The notes under the pieces are model-generated. The model did not search any database and was not told where the DNA came from. It was given only the letters and a program-made list of their open reading frames with translations. A stretch of DNA of 64,000 nt from Whalleya microplaca (taxonomy: Eukaryota > Ascomycota > Sordariomycetes > Xylariales > Xylariaceae): positions 372,001-436,000 of the forward strand of contig MU385748.1 of the NCBI GenBank assembly GCA_022497155.1, given 5' to 3'. How positions within the stretch are numbered: position 1 is the first letter of the stretch; each line of letters opens with the position of its first letter. Positions 43,957-55,368 of the stretch are shown here, piece after piece. A program made the translations under genes and the position numbers.

Positions 43957-45400
43957 ATGGCCCCAAGGAAGATCATCATCGACACTGATCCAGGCAAGTC
44001 CAGATGACCGGGAAAAAATCCGAGGGCCGCGACTAATCTGCATCCCATCGCAGGCGGCGACGATGTGTTGGCCATGCTCCTCGCGCTGGCTTCTTCGCCC
44101 GAAGAGCTGGAGGTCGTGCTGATATCGGTGACGTACGGCAATGTGGCGTTGGAGAGCTGCCTGCGAAATGTGGTCGGCCTGTTCCACGTTCTGGACCACG
44201 AAATGGAGTGGCGCGAGGCCCAGGGCAAGCCTTTGGGGTTTGAGGCCCTGAGGACTTACAAGCCGATCGTGGCAGTTGGTCCCGAGCACGCGCTGGAGGA
44301 CGAGATGTTGATGGCAGACAACTTCCGTATGTTATGATTAAAGGGGGAAACTTTAATTAAGACCATGGCTGATATAATTCTGGCAGACGGTGCTGATGGT
44401 TTACATGGTGTTCATGAGGCTGTATGATGAAACCTCGTCTTCTCTACTATATCTAGTGAAACGGGCTGACATGTCATAATAGCACCCTCATTTATCGCCG
44501 GCCGATACATGGAAGGCCTTGTTTAAAGATGGGCTGCCAGGCGCGGATGAGCAACCATCCTACTATAAGTATTTCACCCCATCTAAGGTTCCGGCGCACA
44601 AAGAGATTCTACGCATCTTAAAGGAGGAGCCAGCCGACACCATTTCGATCTGTGCTGTGGGCCCACTGACCAACCTCGCCCTGGCCGCTTCGGAGGACCC
44701 CGAGACCTTTCTGAAAGTGAAGGATGTGGCTGTCATGGGCGGAGCCGTGGAGGTCGAAGGCAACGTCACGCCGGTCGCCGAATTCAACACCTACGCCGAT
44801 GCCGTCGCCACCGCTAGAGTGTTCGCCTTGACCTCGCCAACCCCAGCATCCACCATGCCTCCCATCCCCAAGGACAAGGCCACTCTACCACCATATCCAG
44901 AGAAGCTCTCGAGACAACTCAACCTAAGTCTATTCCCGCTAGACATCACCACACCGCATCTCTTGAACATGGGTCTTTTCCTGGAGAAGATAGAGCCGCA
45001 ACTGGCCGGGGGCAGCCCGCTGGGAACCTGGGTCAACACCTTCATGGGGGGCATCTTCCGCCAAATCATCTCGATGATCGGGGACAAAGTGGAGCCGGGT
45101 CTCTCGCTCCATGATCCCGTAACCATCTGGTACATGCTCACGGGATCGGATCCCGCCTGGAAACTAGCCAAGAACGCGCCGGAGGATATCCGAGTCGAGA
45201 CTTCTGGGCAGTGGACTCACGGGATGCACGTGTCCGATCGTCGAGGCAGGACGCGGCCCGAGGGTGTGACTGCGGACGAGATCCCGGGGGATGACGACGG
45301 TTGGTTAAGCTTGAAGAAAGGCAATAGGATCAACAGATACGTGAGCAGCCCGGGTCCGGATGCTTTTGCCCCATTCTTAATGGAGCGGCTGTTCGGATGA
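43957..45400 (+). CDS. inosine/uridine-preferring nucleoside hydrolase
   Basis: Four exons, 43957-43993, 44054-44326, 44387-44421 and 44483-45400, give 420 aa. Intron 1 is GC-AG (CAG|GCAAGT...GCAG); it is the only join that builds the N-terminal Asp motif IIIDTDPGGDDVLAM (residues 6-20) that binds Ca2+ and ribose. Exon 3 is a 35-nt microexon coding for most of HGADGLHGVHEA, and exon 4 continues HPHLSPADTW. Later motifs include ICAVGPLTNLALAA, VMGGAVEVEGNVTPVAEFN and HDPVTIWYML with the last Asp ligand. There is no signal peptide, so cytosolic purine/pyrimidine salvage, by cleavage of the N-glycosidic bond to base plus ribose, is likely. Base preference cannot be read from the sequence. It converges on LSM8 with 284 bp between stop codons. 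Confidence 0.93.
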
Positions 45401-45684
45401 TGGAATAAGGGTTATTCAGACACAGGACACCAACTAGCAGCATTTCTCGGCCATATATAGGCAGAGCAGGGGGACAGTTGAGGTGTCAGCAGGACGTATG
45501 TAAATGTGGTGGTATCATTAGGCCAGAGCATACCCTATAAAAAGTCTCCTTCAGAATTCTCATCCGTCCTCGTGCAAATGCAATATTCTTTTATCCCCCC
45601 AACGCCGTAAATGCAATCCATCAATCAAAGCCCCCCTTCAGATGGGTTGTTCCTGTTCCTACCTAGATTTGCAATTCCTGTCGG

Positions 45685-46169
45685 CTACACGTGCTTGACC
45701 CCACCGATTGCCGACCCTTTCACCTGCTGCCAGTTGATGCTCTCGTCAAGCGCCTCGTCTACCAGCCCAACAACGCATACATTGTCGCCGCGCACGAGGT
45801 AGAGGCCCAGCGGGACCTCCGTGGAAGGTTCGTCGTCGTCTGGGGTTCGTATGACGCGCTCGACAGTCTGCCCGAGGACCTGCATACATGCATAAGTTGT
45901 CAGTCAAGAAATAGCTAGCATTGAGGTATTGGGGCAGGTTATTGAAGGGTACTCACCAGGTTCGTTAGTTGATCGCAGCTTAGCAAGTTGCCCACCAAGG
46001 TCCGGGAGTCGGCGGTGATGATCAAGACCTTCTCTAGTAGCCGACTGTCAGATAAAACCGCTGTAAGCAAGCAAAGCAAGCCCACGGTCGAGGCAAGGGA
46101 GGGAGCGCGCGCGCGGGGCTGTAGCTAGGGCGACGACTTACTGTTCACATAGCTATGAAGATTCGACAT
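45685..46169 (-). CDS. LSM8: U6 snRNA-associated Sm-like protein LSm8
   Basis: Three exons, 46169-46142, 46060-45957 and 45879-45685, give 108 aa with GT-AG introns in phases 1 and 0. The protein begins MSNLHSYVNTVLSDSRLLEK, then VLIITADSRTLVGNLLSCDQ (Sm1) and TNLVLGQTVERVI. Sm2 is LGLYLVRGDNVCVVGLVDE. The short N-terminus, the Sm1 D-x-R pattern and the LYLVRGDNV motif identify LSm8 rather than LSm1. LSm8 defines the nuclear LSm2-8 ring that binds the 3' oligo-U of U6 snRNA. The first exon is only 28 nt, which automatic gene finders often miss. Confidence 0.95.
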
Positions 46170-46708
46170 AATGACGGTCACAGCGGTCGGGCACCAACTT
46201 CTTAGAAGCGCGACCTAGCTCCTTACTACAATTTAGGTATATAGGATTTCGGCGGAGTAAAATTGTCGTCTTACGTCGTTAACGGGACTGTCTACATGTA
46301 CGTAGATAGCTTCTAGCTGCGGATGACATAGGCAATAGGGTGATTTATTAGTGATCGATACCAAAATTGATGGATGTCAATGTTGATGCTACCTTAGCTG
46401 CTTAGGTACTTTGACAGCCTTGGCAGCTCAGCCGGCCCGTTGGTCAAGTGCGGCCCCACCTAGGTGTGTATGTCTGCCAGGTACCTATCACTACATACAC
46501 TGTGCGTAGTACATACATACACCTCGGTTAGTGTCGGTTAGTGGCGGCAGTCTACTTATAGGGGTTGAGGCGTGCTCTTCTCAGCTGGCTATATCAATGG
46601 TAAGGTACTGAGGTAGTCACGTTTTATATTTGGACTGGCTTGGGCTACATACAAGACATTAATACTCGTGATAGGTAGATCATAGACATATAAAAGGTAC
46701 ATAGTAAG
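46170..46708. other. intergenic
   Basis: About 540 bp: the LSM8 promoter on the minus strand and the 3' flank of the regulator gene. Only short ACCTAGGT-like and ACATACAT repeats are seen. Confidence 0.5.
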
Positions 46709-49385
46709 TCAGTCTACTTCCAGACTAAGCTTCTTCATAAGCACATCAATACCATCCAAATACGCGCGTTTCATATTATCGTGCCTCTGGGGTATCGAAT
46801 TCGTCCACGTCGCCAGCGGTACGGGGATATCGGACGCGCGCGACATCTCGCCGTCGACGTCGATGTAGCGCATGGCGACGGGCGGGATCTCGACCCCGGA
46901 CTTGGCCGCGATGGCCTTGACGCCGCGCAGCATCGACAGGCAGGGCGGCCAGTTGAGCGACATCTCGCTGAGCGCCTGCACCGCCTGCAGGAACGCGTCC
47001 GAGGCCGCCGTGCTCGTGTCCAGGAAGCCCAGCAGCGGGAACACCGACGTGAACAGCGCGATCACCGGCCCCGGCGTCCGCAGCACCGTGTACAGCAGCC
47101 GGTACGAGCTGATCACGCCCACCGCGTGGATCGCGTGGTCGCGCAGGATCGTGCGCGGGTCTTCCGACGGCTTGTGATTGTGGTGTTCATCTTCGGAGCA
47201 CGCCTCGGGGAGCGAGCGGAACAGCGTCATCACGCAAGTGTCGTAGACGGTACTGCGGTTTAGATGTCAGCTTAGCTGTCCCCCTATCTTGGGAATTTCT
47301 GCATGGAGCACATACTGGGTAAGAAGGACGTGCGGAAGTTTAGTGCTGCCTAGCATCAGGCACTCCGGTAAGCCTCTCTTCCACTGGACACCGGGAATCA
47401 GCATTTTCTCTTTGTGAGCAGTTGCGAATAACTGGAAATTTGAGACGAGTCTCCTAAGATTTGAGTTCTCGAATCTACACCAAAAGTGGTTTTGCTCGTA
47501 GACAGGACAGACAGGGAAATAGGTGGTTCTAGATGTCACTCACTGCCTGAAGCCGTTTATATATTTCAAGTGCTTGTTTGACATCGCTCGCTGACGACTT
47601 GGTGAACTTCATAATATCCCGTATGTGCTCGCAAAGCATCGCTTTTACGATGAGAAGCTCCTGAAACCGAGACGGTTGCGGTACGTCGGATAGAGGATAT
47701 GGACTGTAATATGCAAAGTTAGTACTCTCTTTCTGGAGGATTCATCAAAATCGATAACTCTAAAAATGTACATGAAGAGATTCTCGTCCTTGGAAATGGA
47801 AGGGAGAATAATTGACTGAATGCCACTCACTACCACCAATCTGGATCGGCATCCACCCGCGGTAGGGGTATTTTCGGTCGCTTCATATTAGGTTCCAATG
47901 CCATAGTCAGGCTTTGGATACTGGGATTAAACATTAGTAAAATATAAGGACAAACACTAGCATGAGAGTGAATACCTGTCCTGCCAGTAGAGACCCCAGA
48001 TCGTTTCAGCAATAGCAGCATGGTATCTGGCAATGTTCGGGTCTGTTGGAATGGTACCCTCTTCCCAGTGCAATTTTGAGAGTCCCAAGCGCTTATATAT
48101 GTAGACAAACAGCTTGGAGTAGTAAGGGTGGTTCCAAGTCTCACCGCGAGTACCCTCGTACCACATCACCTTCCAGATAGCCTGTAGGGTGGCAATCGAT
48201 GGGTTGTATTTCTCAACTTCAATGGCCTGTTTCGCCGCATTGTTGAAACGCTCCCCTCGAGTATACAGATCCCCGGGAATGTCAAAGGCCTCCTTACTAA
48301 AGGACGTTCGCTAAGGTATTCAGCGTGGCATCTAAGACTTGATACAACAAGAGGGTAGGTAACATACGCAAGCCACCGCCAGGATACCATTAACTAGGGC
48401 TTTTGAACAAAACCGGAACGGAGAAGATGATTCAGAGGACTCGCCCGCCCTCATGCCCGCAATGAATGCTCCCTTGTGGACGAAACTGTAGAAGGGTTGC
48501 TCAAAGGTGAAGTAATATGAAAGAAGATGCGAAGCGAAGCTGTCAGAGGTGTCCGTCCAGGGAGCTGCCTGGACCTTAATTGTCTGAATCTCCAGGACTG
48601 AAAGATTTCTGCTCGGAAGTTGGGGAAAAGGCGAAAGGTAGTAGGCATCCCAAACACCTGACCTCTTGCCCGGCCCAAAGGGGTATTGTATATGATCAAG
48701 ATAGGCTTCTGCAAGTTTTGTCCCTATTTGTTGCTGACCTACTGCATTTATTGCCGATGACTCCGCGCCGGCCCCCCTTCCGGCGTCTTGACGTAGTACG
48801 GCTGAACCCGGCATCGACGTGGACCGCGTGCTATCGTCGTCAACACGGGAGCCATGGGTATTAATTCTTTCTCGCCTACCATTCGAGTAATAAAGCAGCG
48901 TTTGCTATATCCGAAGCTGCGTGTCCGAGGCTGTTCGATCCGCGTATCCGAGCGAGTAGTGTACTGATCTCGTTGTCGCTGGCGGAGCGTAAACTAACAA
49001 GAACACGGCTTAACTCCTGAACCTGGTCTTCCATTTCTGAGGCCTTGCGCTTATGAGATTGGCTGCGTGTCTCGTTTGCTTGGACGTCATATCTACATTC
49101 GGCTTGAATACCTAGACAACGACTACAGCTCGGGCGTTCACCGGAACACTAACACGGTCAACGACATTAGCAGCATCGATCATCACCGCCTAGACACTGA
49201 CTACAGTCTCTCTTATGAACACCCACTTTAACCTTTCTTCTTTTACATAGGCCACAGGCCACCCTCGTGAAATTTCTCCTGGGATTGGGATTGGGATTGG
49301 GAACACCACTCAGCGCTCCTGGAGCATCCGGGACTGACGGAGGACTAGGGACAATGGGTCGAGGATTAGAGTTATGATTATTCAT
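46709..49385 (-). CDS. Zn2Cys6 transcription factor with fungal-specific regulatory domain
   Basis: Eight exons give 710 aa: 49385-49227, 49148-48880, 48830-48368, 48310-47976, 47920-47834, 47703-47544, 47431-47316 and 47252-46709. All seven introns are GT-AG and keep frame; acceptor choice for exon 7 (TTCCAG) is the least certain. The first intron splits the DNA-binding domain, which reads VACGLCKRRKVK-CSGERPSCSRC-LGIQAEC: six cysteines spaced CX2CX6CX6CX2CX6C. A heptad-like helix (MEDQVQELSRVLVSLR) follows, probably for dimerisation. The middle-homology region includes FYSFVHKGAFIAGM, YNPSIATLQAIWKVMW, HPYYSKLFVYIYKRLGL and the motif KRPKIPLPRVDADPDW. It is a nuclear DNA-binding regulator, likely recognising CGG triplets; its targets are unknown. 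The last exon has a GC-rich patch (46.8-47.17 kb). Confidence 0.85.
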
Positions 49386-51354
49386 TATGTATCGCTCTGA
49401 AAGTTGAGGTCCGGGCTGCTCGTGTTCAAATGTAATATATTGCTGGTGTTGAATATGAACTTGTAGACTGCAGCATAAGCCAATAACCCCAAAATTACTG
49501 GAATATTTGAGGTTTGAGGGCAGTAACCAGTGTTTACCCTATGCTTAGGAACTCTTACTACCACGTGATCTTTATGGTTCATGTAATTTCTATTCATAGA
49601 AGTCTCTTAACTCAGATCAGCTACTGCCCGCAGTAGTCCAAGGTCTAGAACAACAAGGCGAGGCCTCGAGGCCAAGGTCCATAGAAAAGTCACGATCGGA
49701 TGAAGTAAACCCCGCAAAACCCCATTCAATCGATGGTCAACCACTACTTTATTTTACGGGGATTGCTTTTGCGGCACTTGATGAGACTGACCGATAACAG
49801 ATGATACTATAGCATAATGTAAAGTTAGTATAATTCAGACGAATAAGGAGATGGGATGGGCGGATCTTACTGTGACGAGCCTTAGAGTCGCGTAGGGCGA
49901 AGCTCTTTCTGAGTGATTTGATGGGAGCCTGCATTTAGAAAAATACCCAGGTTGCTGCTGATAATGCGAAGAGTTCCTAATATGTACGAAACAAAGCAGA
50001 GTCCTATCTGATTATCTATATAGGTAGGTGTGTATTCCTAAGTAGAAATGTAGATACCCTAGGTACACAAAGCCATTATTGGTCTACCAATGACAGACTA
50101 CCATACGGAATACAGATTAGGCGAGTTGAATGGGCCGGATTGACAGGGACTGCCGGGACCGACAGGTCTTGGCTAGATACCGTATGGTCTGTGCTCAAAA
50201 GGCACAGTCGTTTCACTTTTCCTGAATGCTGATCCCCCTCCAATTCACAAAGAGACCTGGACTATGATCATATGTATGTAGTACCATTCGGATTACCAAT
50301 ATTCTAGAAAATAGGGGGCTTCGCTCCGACCCGACACAATGCATCCCATCCAGCTGTATCTCGAAGGCACAGTCGATAGAACACGAGATCCATATACGGG
50401 TATAGTTTTCAACGGCTTATATGACTCAAAACACTCTATCTAAGTTTACCTCTCCTCTCCCTTTCACACCATCCCTCGGATAAATTGAACTAACGCACCC
50501 GCCCCTTTACGCCCTGAACTTTGTGCTAGACCAGAACTATATGTAGATGGTTTCTAGCCAATCATTCTGGGGCCGTTGTGTGAAACGAGTTGACATTTTT
50601 TGGCTCCCATGTTTCAATCGATGGTAACCCACATGCTAGCTGCCAAGACGATTGGTTAGGCCCTCAGCCCTGGGTCCCTTGTACCCCAGAGCCGCTGCCC
50701 CACAGTGTAACCAACACATCACTACTCGACCTGGACCGCTGGATGTGCGGCCTCCTGATAACCAATTCACCGCTCAGGCGCAGCTCAGGGGCTCAAAATG
50801 ATCACTCGAGTGATAACACACTGGGCTGTCTCTTTTGGGAGTAGGTAAGCTCGCCACCTTCCATGGGACCATGGCTTCTTTGTCTTGATATCCTCTTGTT
50901 ATATATCATCGGGCCATTCCCGTCCACTCGTAGGTGCAGCGTTGGGTCATTCTCTCACCTTCACTCTTTTCTTCTTTGTGACTCTTTACCACGGGACTCA
51001 CCCCTTGAACCTTGGATAAAGAAGTCTCTTTCATTCTCTAGTCACCATTATTGTCTCCGTGAGAATCCCTAGCGGTCTCCTTACTTTCTTTCTATTTCTG
51101 TCACCAAGCAGACAAAGCCACTGTGTCTAGACTGAGTCCCAAAACCCAACAGTCTGGTAAACAATAACACGAGATTGCTGTGCCTCAATCTATATAATAT
51201 CCAGGATCCCGTTGGACTCTATCACAGGTTGGAATTCGACAAAAAGTTTTAGAAATTTCTTCTTACATAATCGTTCGACACGATTTATACTACTACCTTC
51301 ATTTTTCAACAAGTTTTATATACAACAATTTTCAGACCAAGTTATATATCAATC
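49386..51354. other. intergenic divergent promoter region
   Basis: About 2 kb between the regulator (minus) and a secreted-protein gene (plus). A TATA-like CTATATAATATCC lies at about 51190-51202, some 150 bp before the plus-strand ATG, followed by an AT-rich leader. ORFs at 50590-50844 and 50863-51072 have no domain. Confidence 0.45.
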
Positions 51355-52008
51355 ATGAAGTTTCAGATCGCTACTGTCAGCGCCGGCTTCGTCCTGGCCA
51401 CCAGCGCTCTCACCATCCCCAAGCTCGTAGCCAGGGGTGATGCAGCCGATATGATCGCTCAGATCGCGCCGACATCGACCTCATGTGCCGGCGCCGACGA
51501 TGACTGCCGCACGAACGAGCAAGCGGCGATACCCCTCATCACCGGTATGATAGAGCACGGACTCAACAACTCCGGGCCGATCGCGGCCGTGCTGGCGTTG
51601 ACGGCGTTCGAGTCGCAGGGGTACAAGTACAAGAAGAACGTGTCCCCCGGACGCCCGGGGCAGGGCACCTCGAACATGCAGATGTTCAAGTACAACCTGC
51701 AGTACGCCAAGAGCATCCCAGCGCTCCAAAGCCAGGTCAAGGACATCCAGGAGTCTGAGACGGATGTCAACACGATGAACAAGGTCCGAGACCTCGTCAA
51801 GGACGACAAGTACAACTTCGGCAGCGGGCCCTGGTTCATGGCGACGTTTTGTGCGGACGCTATGGACGCGTTGCTGGTGGGTGCCGGCCACGAAGGCAAC
51901 AACGTCGATGACGGCTTCTCAAAATACATGAGTTGCGTGGGTGTCACCCTGGATTCCGAGAGAACGGCGTTCTGGCAGCGTGCTAAGCAGGCGTTCGGCC
52001 TAAAATAG
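51355..52008 (+). CDS. secreted fungal protein with FES and GRPGQGT motifs (possible lysozyme-like fold)
   Basis: A single exon of 217 aa. A clear signal peptide (MKFQIATVSAGFVLATSALT) is followed by a propeptide-like KLVARG with a dibasic-like Kex2-type end. The mature protein has four cysteines: CAGADDDC near residues 42-50, FMATFCADA and YMSCVGVTL. Central motifs are IAAVLALTAFESQGYKYKK and GRPGQGTSNMQMFKY, with a later FGSGPWFMATFC. I recall similar motifs in a widespread family of secreted ascomycete proteins. The acidic residue in LTAFES and the alpha-rich pattern would fit a lysozyme/chitosanase-like catalytic arrangement, but this is inference. It lies between a Zn2Cys6 regulator and an alpha-amylase and may be part of an extracellular nutrient or cell-wall programme. 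Confidence 0.8.
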   Translation: MKFQIATVSAGFVLATSALTIPKLVARGDAADMIAQIAPTSTSCAGADDDCRTNEQAAIPLITGMIEHGLNNSGPIAAVLALTAFESQGYKYKKNVSPGRPGQGTSNMQMFKYNLQYAKSIPALQSQVKDIQESETDVNTMNKVRDLVKDDKYNFGSGPWFMATFCADAMDALLVGAGHEGNNVDDGFSKYMSCVGVTLDSERTAFWQRAKQAFGLK

Positions 52009-52409
52009 GGGGGTTGGGGGAGTTGTCATACGCGATATGCGACAGCTTGGAGTACCGGCTTTGCTTTTAAGGAAAATAGCGTGATTATTGATTTATCTAT
52101 CTCACTTCGTGTATATGAAATACAAGCTAAAAATTCTGTACATACATGACGTATACTTTTAGTCCATGATGAGCTTCCTACTCATGTCATGCGCCTACGT
52201 GATAGTGAATATGAGACTATATATGTATATACATGTGTAAATAAGCTGAAGGCTGACATATCCTACAGATTCGATCTTATGTACCAAACATCGTAACGTG
52301 ACTAGACAAACTCCTTGTGCAACTCATCTCATGTATCATGACTTCATCCTCATTTTTTCTCATTCATCTTACATCCCCACTCACTCACTCGCTTGCTCAC
52401 TCACGCAGC
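52009..52409. other. intergenic between convergent genes
   Basis: About 400 bp of 3' flank shared by the secreted-protein gene and the amylase gene; AT-rich with TATATATGTATATACA-like sequence near 52219. No gene. Confidence 0.5.
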
Positions 52410-54338
52410 TCAACACAACCCCTCGGCCAGCGCCTCAGGGAAGAAAACCTGCGTATCCCCACCAACGGAAGCCGTCAACCCCCCATTCGCATCCGCCGTC
52501 ACACTCGTGCACACCACGACCTCGACCAGGGCCGCATTCGCCGCAAACCCCGTGAAATCCGCCGCCAGCGCGACATCCGCAGCAGAGGCCCCCGCGCCCG
52601 CGTTCGAGAACACCGCGACGACGGAGCCCTTGCGCAGCGCGACGGCGTGGTCGCCCGCCGCCAGAGGCTCGGCCTGGAAGCCGAGGAAGGCGTCGTCGTT
52701 GGCGGCGGCGGCGGCGCGGATGGCGTTCAGGCGCGCGATCCACGTGTACAGAGGCGCGGTGGTGTCGTAGGCCGAGGTCCAGAGCGCCTCGCGGTTGGCC
52801 GGGTCGGCGGCGCCGGAGAAGCCCTGCTCCTGGCCCTGGTAGACGATGGGGATGCCGTCGGCGAGGAAGGAGAAGGCGAGCAGGTTCTGCGCGAGCGTCG
52901 TGTCGGTGGTCAGGCTCGCGAACCGCGGCTGGTCGTGGTTCTCGGTGAAGGTCCCGAGCGTGCTTGTGTTCATGCTGCCCTTGAGCGTGTTGATGCCTTC
53001 TACGAGCTCGGTCATTGTCGCCGATGTGGATTCGAAGGCCCGGGTTAGCCAGTAGAATCTAGGCTGATGCGTTAGTAAGTCTGATGATGTGATGGCCCGG
53101 GGCTTTGTATGTGCCGTGTGTGGAACATACTGGGGGTAGTTCATGACTCCGGTAATATAATCTAGCCAGTCGGGATATACGGCTGGGTCGCCGTCGAGGA
53201 CCTGTTAGACGAATGATTAACTTTACTCATCAATTAAAGCTTGCTCTCATATGCTCACCTCTCCGACCATATAAATATTTGCCGCAGTCTGAAAACCAGG
53301 CCACTATGAGAATGTAACGTCAGTATACTCTTATTAACGGCCTATCCCGAAGTATGAGCTCCAGGGCCCGCCTCGGAAGTTTTTCACTCTTGAATATCCA
53401 TTCTTTCTCCTGAGGTAGGACAAAAAGAATAATAAATAACCCCGGATGCTACTTACGAAGTCCTTCTCAACGTGTTTGAGACTATCGATTCTCAAGCCAT
53501 CGATAGTATACTTGGCCACTATATCGGTGATCCAGGTATTCCACGTATCCCTGACCCCGGAATCCTCCGTCTTCAGGTCTGGGAGGGCGACCGTGTTGTC
53601 GCCCTCCCAGCACTGCTGTACGGAGGTCTCGCTGCTGTAGTCAATCTCGCAGAAGGGGTGGTAGTAGTCTTGCGAGTTGAAGGGGTTGAACCGACTGTAG
53701 TCGACGCAGTCTCCGCACCCGTTCCACCCCATGTGGTTCGTCACCACATCGACCATGAGATACATGCCGCGGTCGTGCAGCGCGGCAGAGAGCGCGAGGA
53801 GGTCGTCTTCGGTGCCGTAGTGCTCATTCACGGCCTCGATGTCTTCTGCCCAGTAGCCGTGGTATGCAGCGCTTCAAAGAAATACAATCAGTCATTTGTA
53901 AATGCCAGATTTGGCGTGGCGTATATTCACCCGTAGCTAGTCACGTCCTCGAGGTTCTTCACAATTGGTGAGATCCAGATTGCCGTGAAGCCCATTCCTT
54001 GGATATCTGCCAATTCTCAGGTTAGCAACCTCTTATACTTATTTGAGAGGTTGTAGGCTTTCAGCGACGTCTCTTTGAATTCACTCGAAACCCTAGGAGC
54101 CATAGAGACGCAGTAGAAGAAACCTTCAGTAGCTCGACTTACAGTCCAATTTGTTGACGAGACCCTGCCATGTGCCGCCGCAATATGAAGTGAGATCATT
54201 ACAGGCATCCGTCGAGCCATCTGTTTTTGCAAAGCGATCCGTCAAGACCTGGTAGATGGACTGGCCTCGCCACTCTTCGGGGGACAGCGCGTGGGCTGCA
54301 ATTGCCCATAGGGCACTTAAGCACGCCGTCCGCCTCAT
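52410..54338 (-). CDS. secreted alpha-amylase, GH13 (Taka-amylase type)
   Basis: Six exons, 54338-54143, 54006-53931, 53871-53457, 53303-53259, 53201-53131 and 53058-52410, give 483 aa; all introns are GT-AG. A signal peptide ([17 protein letters not shown]) leads into [20 protein letters not shown], the start of fungal GH13_1 amylases. [11 protein letters not shown] and DVVTNHMG give conserved regions. The catalytic triad is complete: nucleophile Asp220 in [10 protein letters not shown], acid/base Glu244 in MVGEVLDGD (split from the next exon) and Asp310 in TENHDQPRF. Domain C ends at ALAEGLC with no starch-binding module. It hydrolyses internal alpha-1,4 bonds in starch or glycogen outside the cell. 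Exon 4 is only 45 nt. A TATA-like TTTTATAC at about 54487 lies 150 bp upstream. The 3' part (52.5-53.0 kb) is very GC-rich. Confidence 0.95.
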
Positions 54339-55368
54339 CCTGAAAGTCGAGTCGAAGAGTAGAACTTAAAGTGACAGAACGTAAGGATTTCGGGGCTAAT
54401 GAGGACCTCTACAATGAGCATTGGAGGAATGTCCTATCCCTTGAAACTTTCTGAGGTGAACGCATGAACGGTGCCTGCGCCCGCGCTTTTATACACTGAC
54501 GACCTGCAGCTTCAGCTCAAGCTGGTCTGAAATTACACATGTAGCCTCGGCGAATCCCAGGTCCCATCGGCCTCGATGGCCAGGGGGGCGTATGCGCCTC
54601 ATCTGCGGGGACAACTACTAGTAGTAGGCGTCAATGGGTGTGGCCTACCCACCAGGCCTGCCTAGCTACCTACCTACTGCAAGAGGCCAAGACTCGGCAA
54701 ATTCCACGAGTGCGGAGTGGGCTCTATCGCCCTTTTGAACGGTCGGCGTTACTACCTCGTAGTAGAAGGTTGGTGGATCTTGGGATCCGTAGTAGAGCCG
54801 GGAGCTAGCGGTAGAGGGCGCCTAGATCTGAAATTAAGTTGCATGTCCCGCACTCCGGCCTTACGATGGGAGTGGTTCGAGAAGTCAGGGCGGGTTTCCC
54901 TTCCCCTGAACGGTGAAGCGGAGGAGCGGAGTTTCTGGGGCATGATTGGACACTGGAGACATTGGAGTTAAGATGTCGTTCAAGGTTACTCCAAACCCCA
55001 CATATTATCTCCCCGCAGATCATATCTTCTCTCCTTACCTCTCATGATTCAAAGCTGTATGATGCAATGCCGTCTCTACTATGTAAGTCCAGAACACAAC
55101 GCTGAGCGGCATCAAGTTCCCATTTTGCGAATCCTAGAGAATATATTCCAGGGGGCAAACGCCAGTGTCTTTGGAGAAGAGTGTAGTCAATGACTATATC
55201 CTGAAGGCAGATTGTCTGCCAGACTTATACATGTGCATTGTCATTTCATGTAGCCTCAAAATCAAGACGAAGACGCTCCAGACACCCTTGAGGTTTTCTT
55301 TGGGTATCTATTATACAATCCATTGCGACTAAACACCACCTTCAACCCCCGTTTTGTATCCCAGTGAC
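54339..55368. other. intergenic
   Basis: About 1 kb: the amylase promoter and the 3' flank of the second regulator. The ORF at 54717-54971 (+) overlaps opposite-strand ORFs and shows no domain. Confidence 0.5.

Noticed and set aside
52317..53048. Plus-strand 243-aa ORF opposite the amylase
   Set aside because: Composition is Arg/Gly/Val-rich and it is antisense to a complete GH13 catalytic domain.
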